Source of the DNA: Gemmatimonadales bacterium UBA4718
GTDB taxonomy: Bacteria; Gemmatimonadota; Gemmatimonadetes; Gemmatimonadales; Gemmatimonadaceae
Length of the DNA stretch: 5,899 nucleotides
Direction: 5' to 3'
Assembly: GCA_002404375.1 (NCBI GenBank)
Contig: DHJO01000209.1
Location: 562-6,460, forward strand
Shown piece after piece: positions 5,899-5,899 of this stretch (within the stretch, counting starts at the first letter, position 1; every line of letters starts with the position of its first letter). Below the pieces are notes generated by a model, which ran no database searches, was not told where the DNA came from, and worked only from the letters and a program-made list of their open reading frames with translations. Made by a program: the position numbers and the translations under genes.

Positions 5899-5899
5899 C

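Overview
The window reads as chromosomal DNA of a G+C-rich, Gram-negative-type bacterium. Codons end mostly in G or C, genes are packed with short gaps or overlaps, and one product is a lipoprotein with Ig-like folds. The style of the genes (a Trm112-like protein, a DS-rich Ig-fold lipoprotein, a FadD15-like ligase) suggests Gemmatimonadota or a related group. That is an impression, not a proof. I see no rRNA, tRNA, CRISPR array, insertion sequence or phage gene.

Left half, + strand (52-2436): four tightly packed genes that are probably one operon. They encode a 6-pyruvoyl-tetrahydropterin synthase (PTPS)-type enzyme, GTP cyclohydrolase I (FolE), a short-chain dehydrogenase/reductase (SDR) and a Trm112-like protein of unknown role. 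FolE, PTPS and an NADPH-type SDR match, in kind and number, the three steps GTP -> dihydroneopterin triphosphate -> 6-pyruvoyl-tetrahydropterin -> tetrahydrobiopterin. The PTPS has the CNNPNxHGH spacing of the animal enzyme rather than the shorter spacing of QueD. The operon may therefore make a biopterin-like cofactor instead of, or as well as, supplying folate and queuosine. This is the main functional inference of the window. The SDR assignment rests largely on context.

Right half, - strand (5898 down to 2411): another compact operon. In transcription order it holds the possible last codons of an unknown gene, a ParA-family ATPase without a ParB partner in view, a lipoprotein whose start overlaps the ParA stop as ATGA, and a long-chain fatty acid-CoA ligase. 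The first 84 bases of the lipoprotein gene are a 42-bp tandem duplication, which repeats the start of its signal peptide in frame.

The two operons converge, and their last genes overlap tail to tail by 26 bp (2411-2436). There is no gene-free stretch over 300 bases. The only gaps are 1-51, 1034-1077, 1795-1797 and about 27 bases at 4262-4288.
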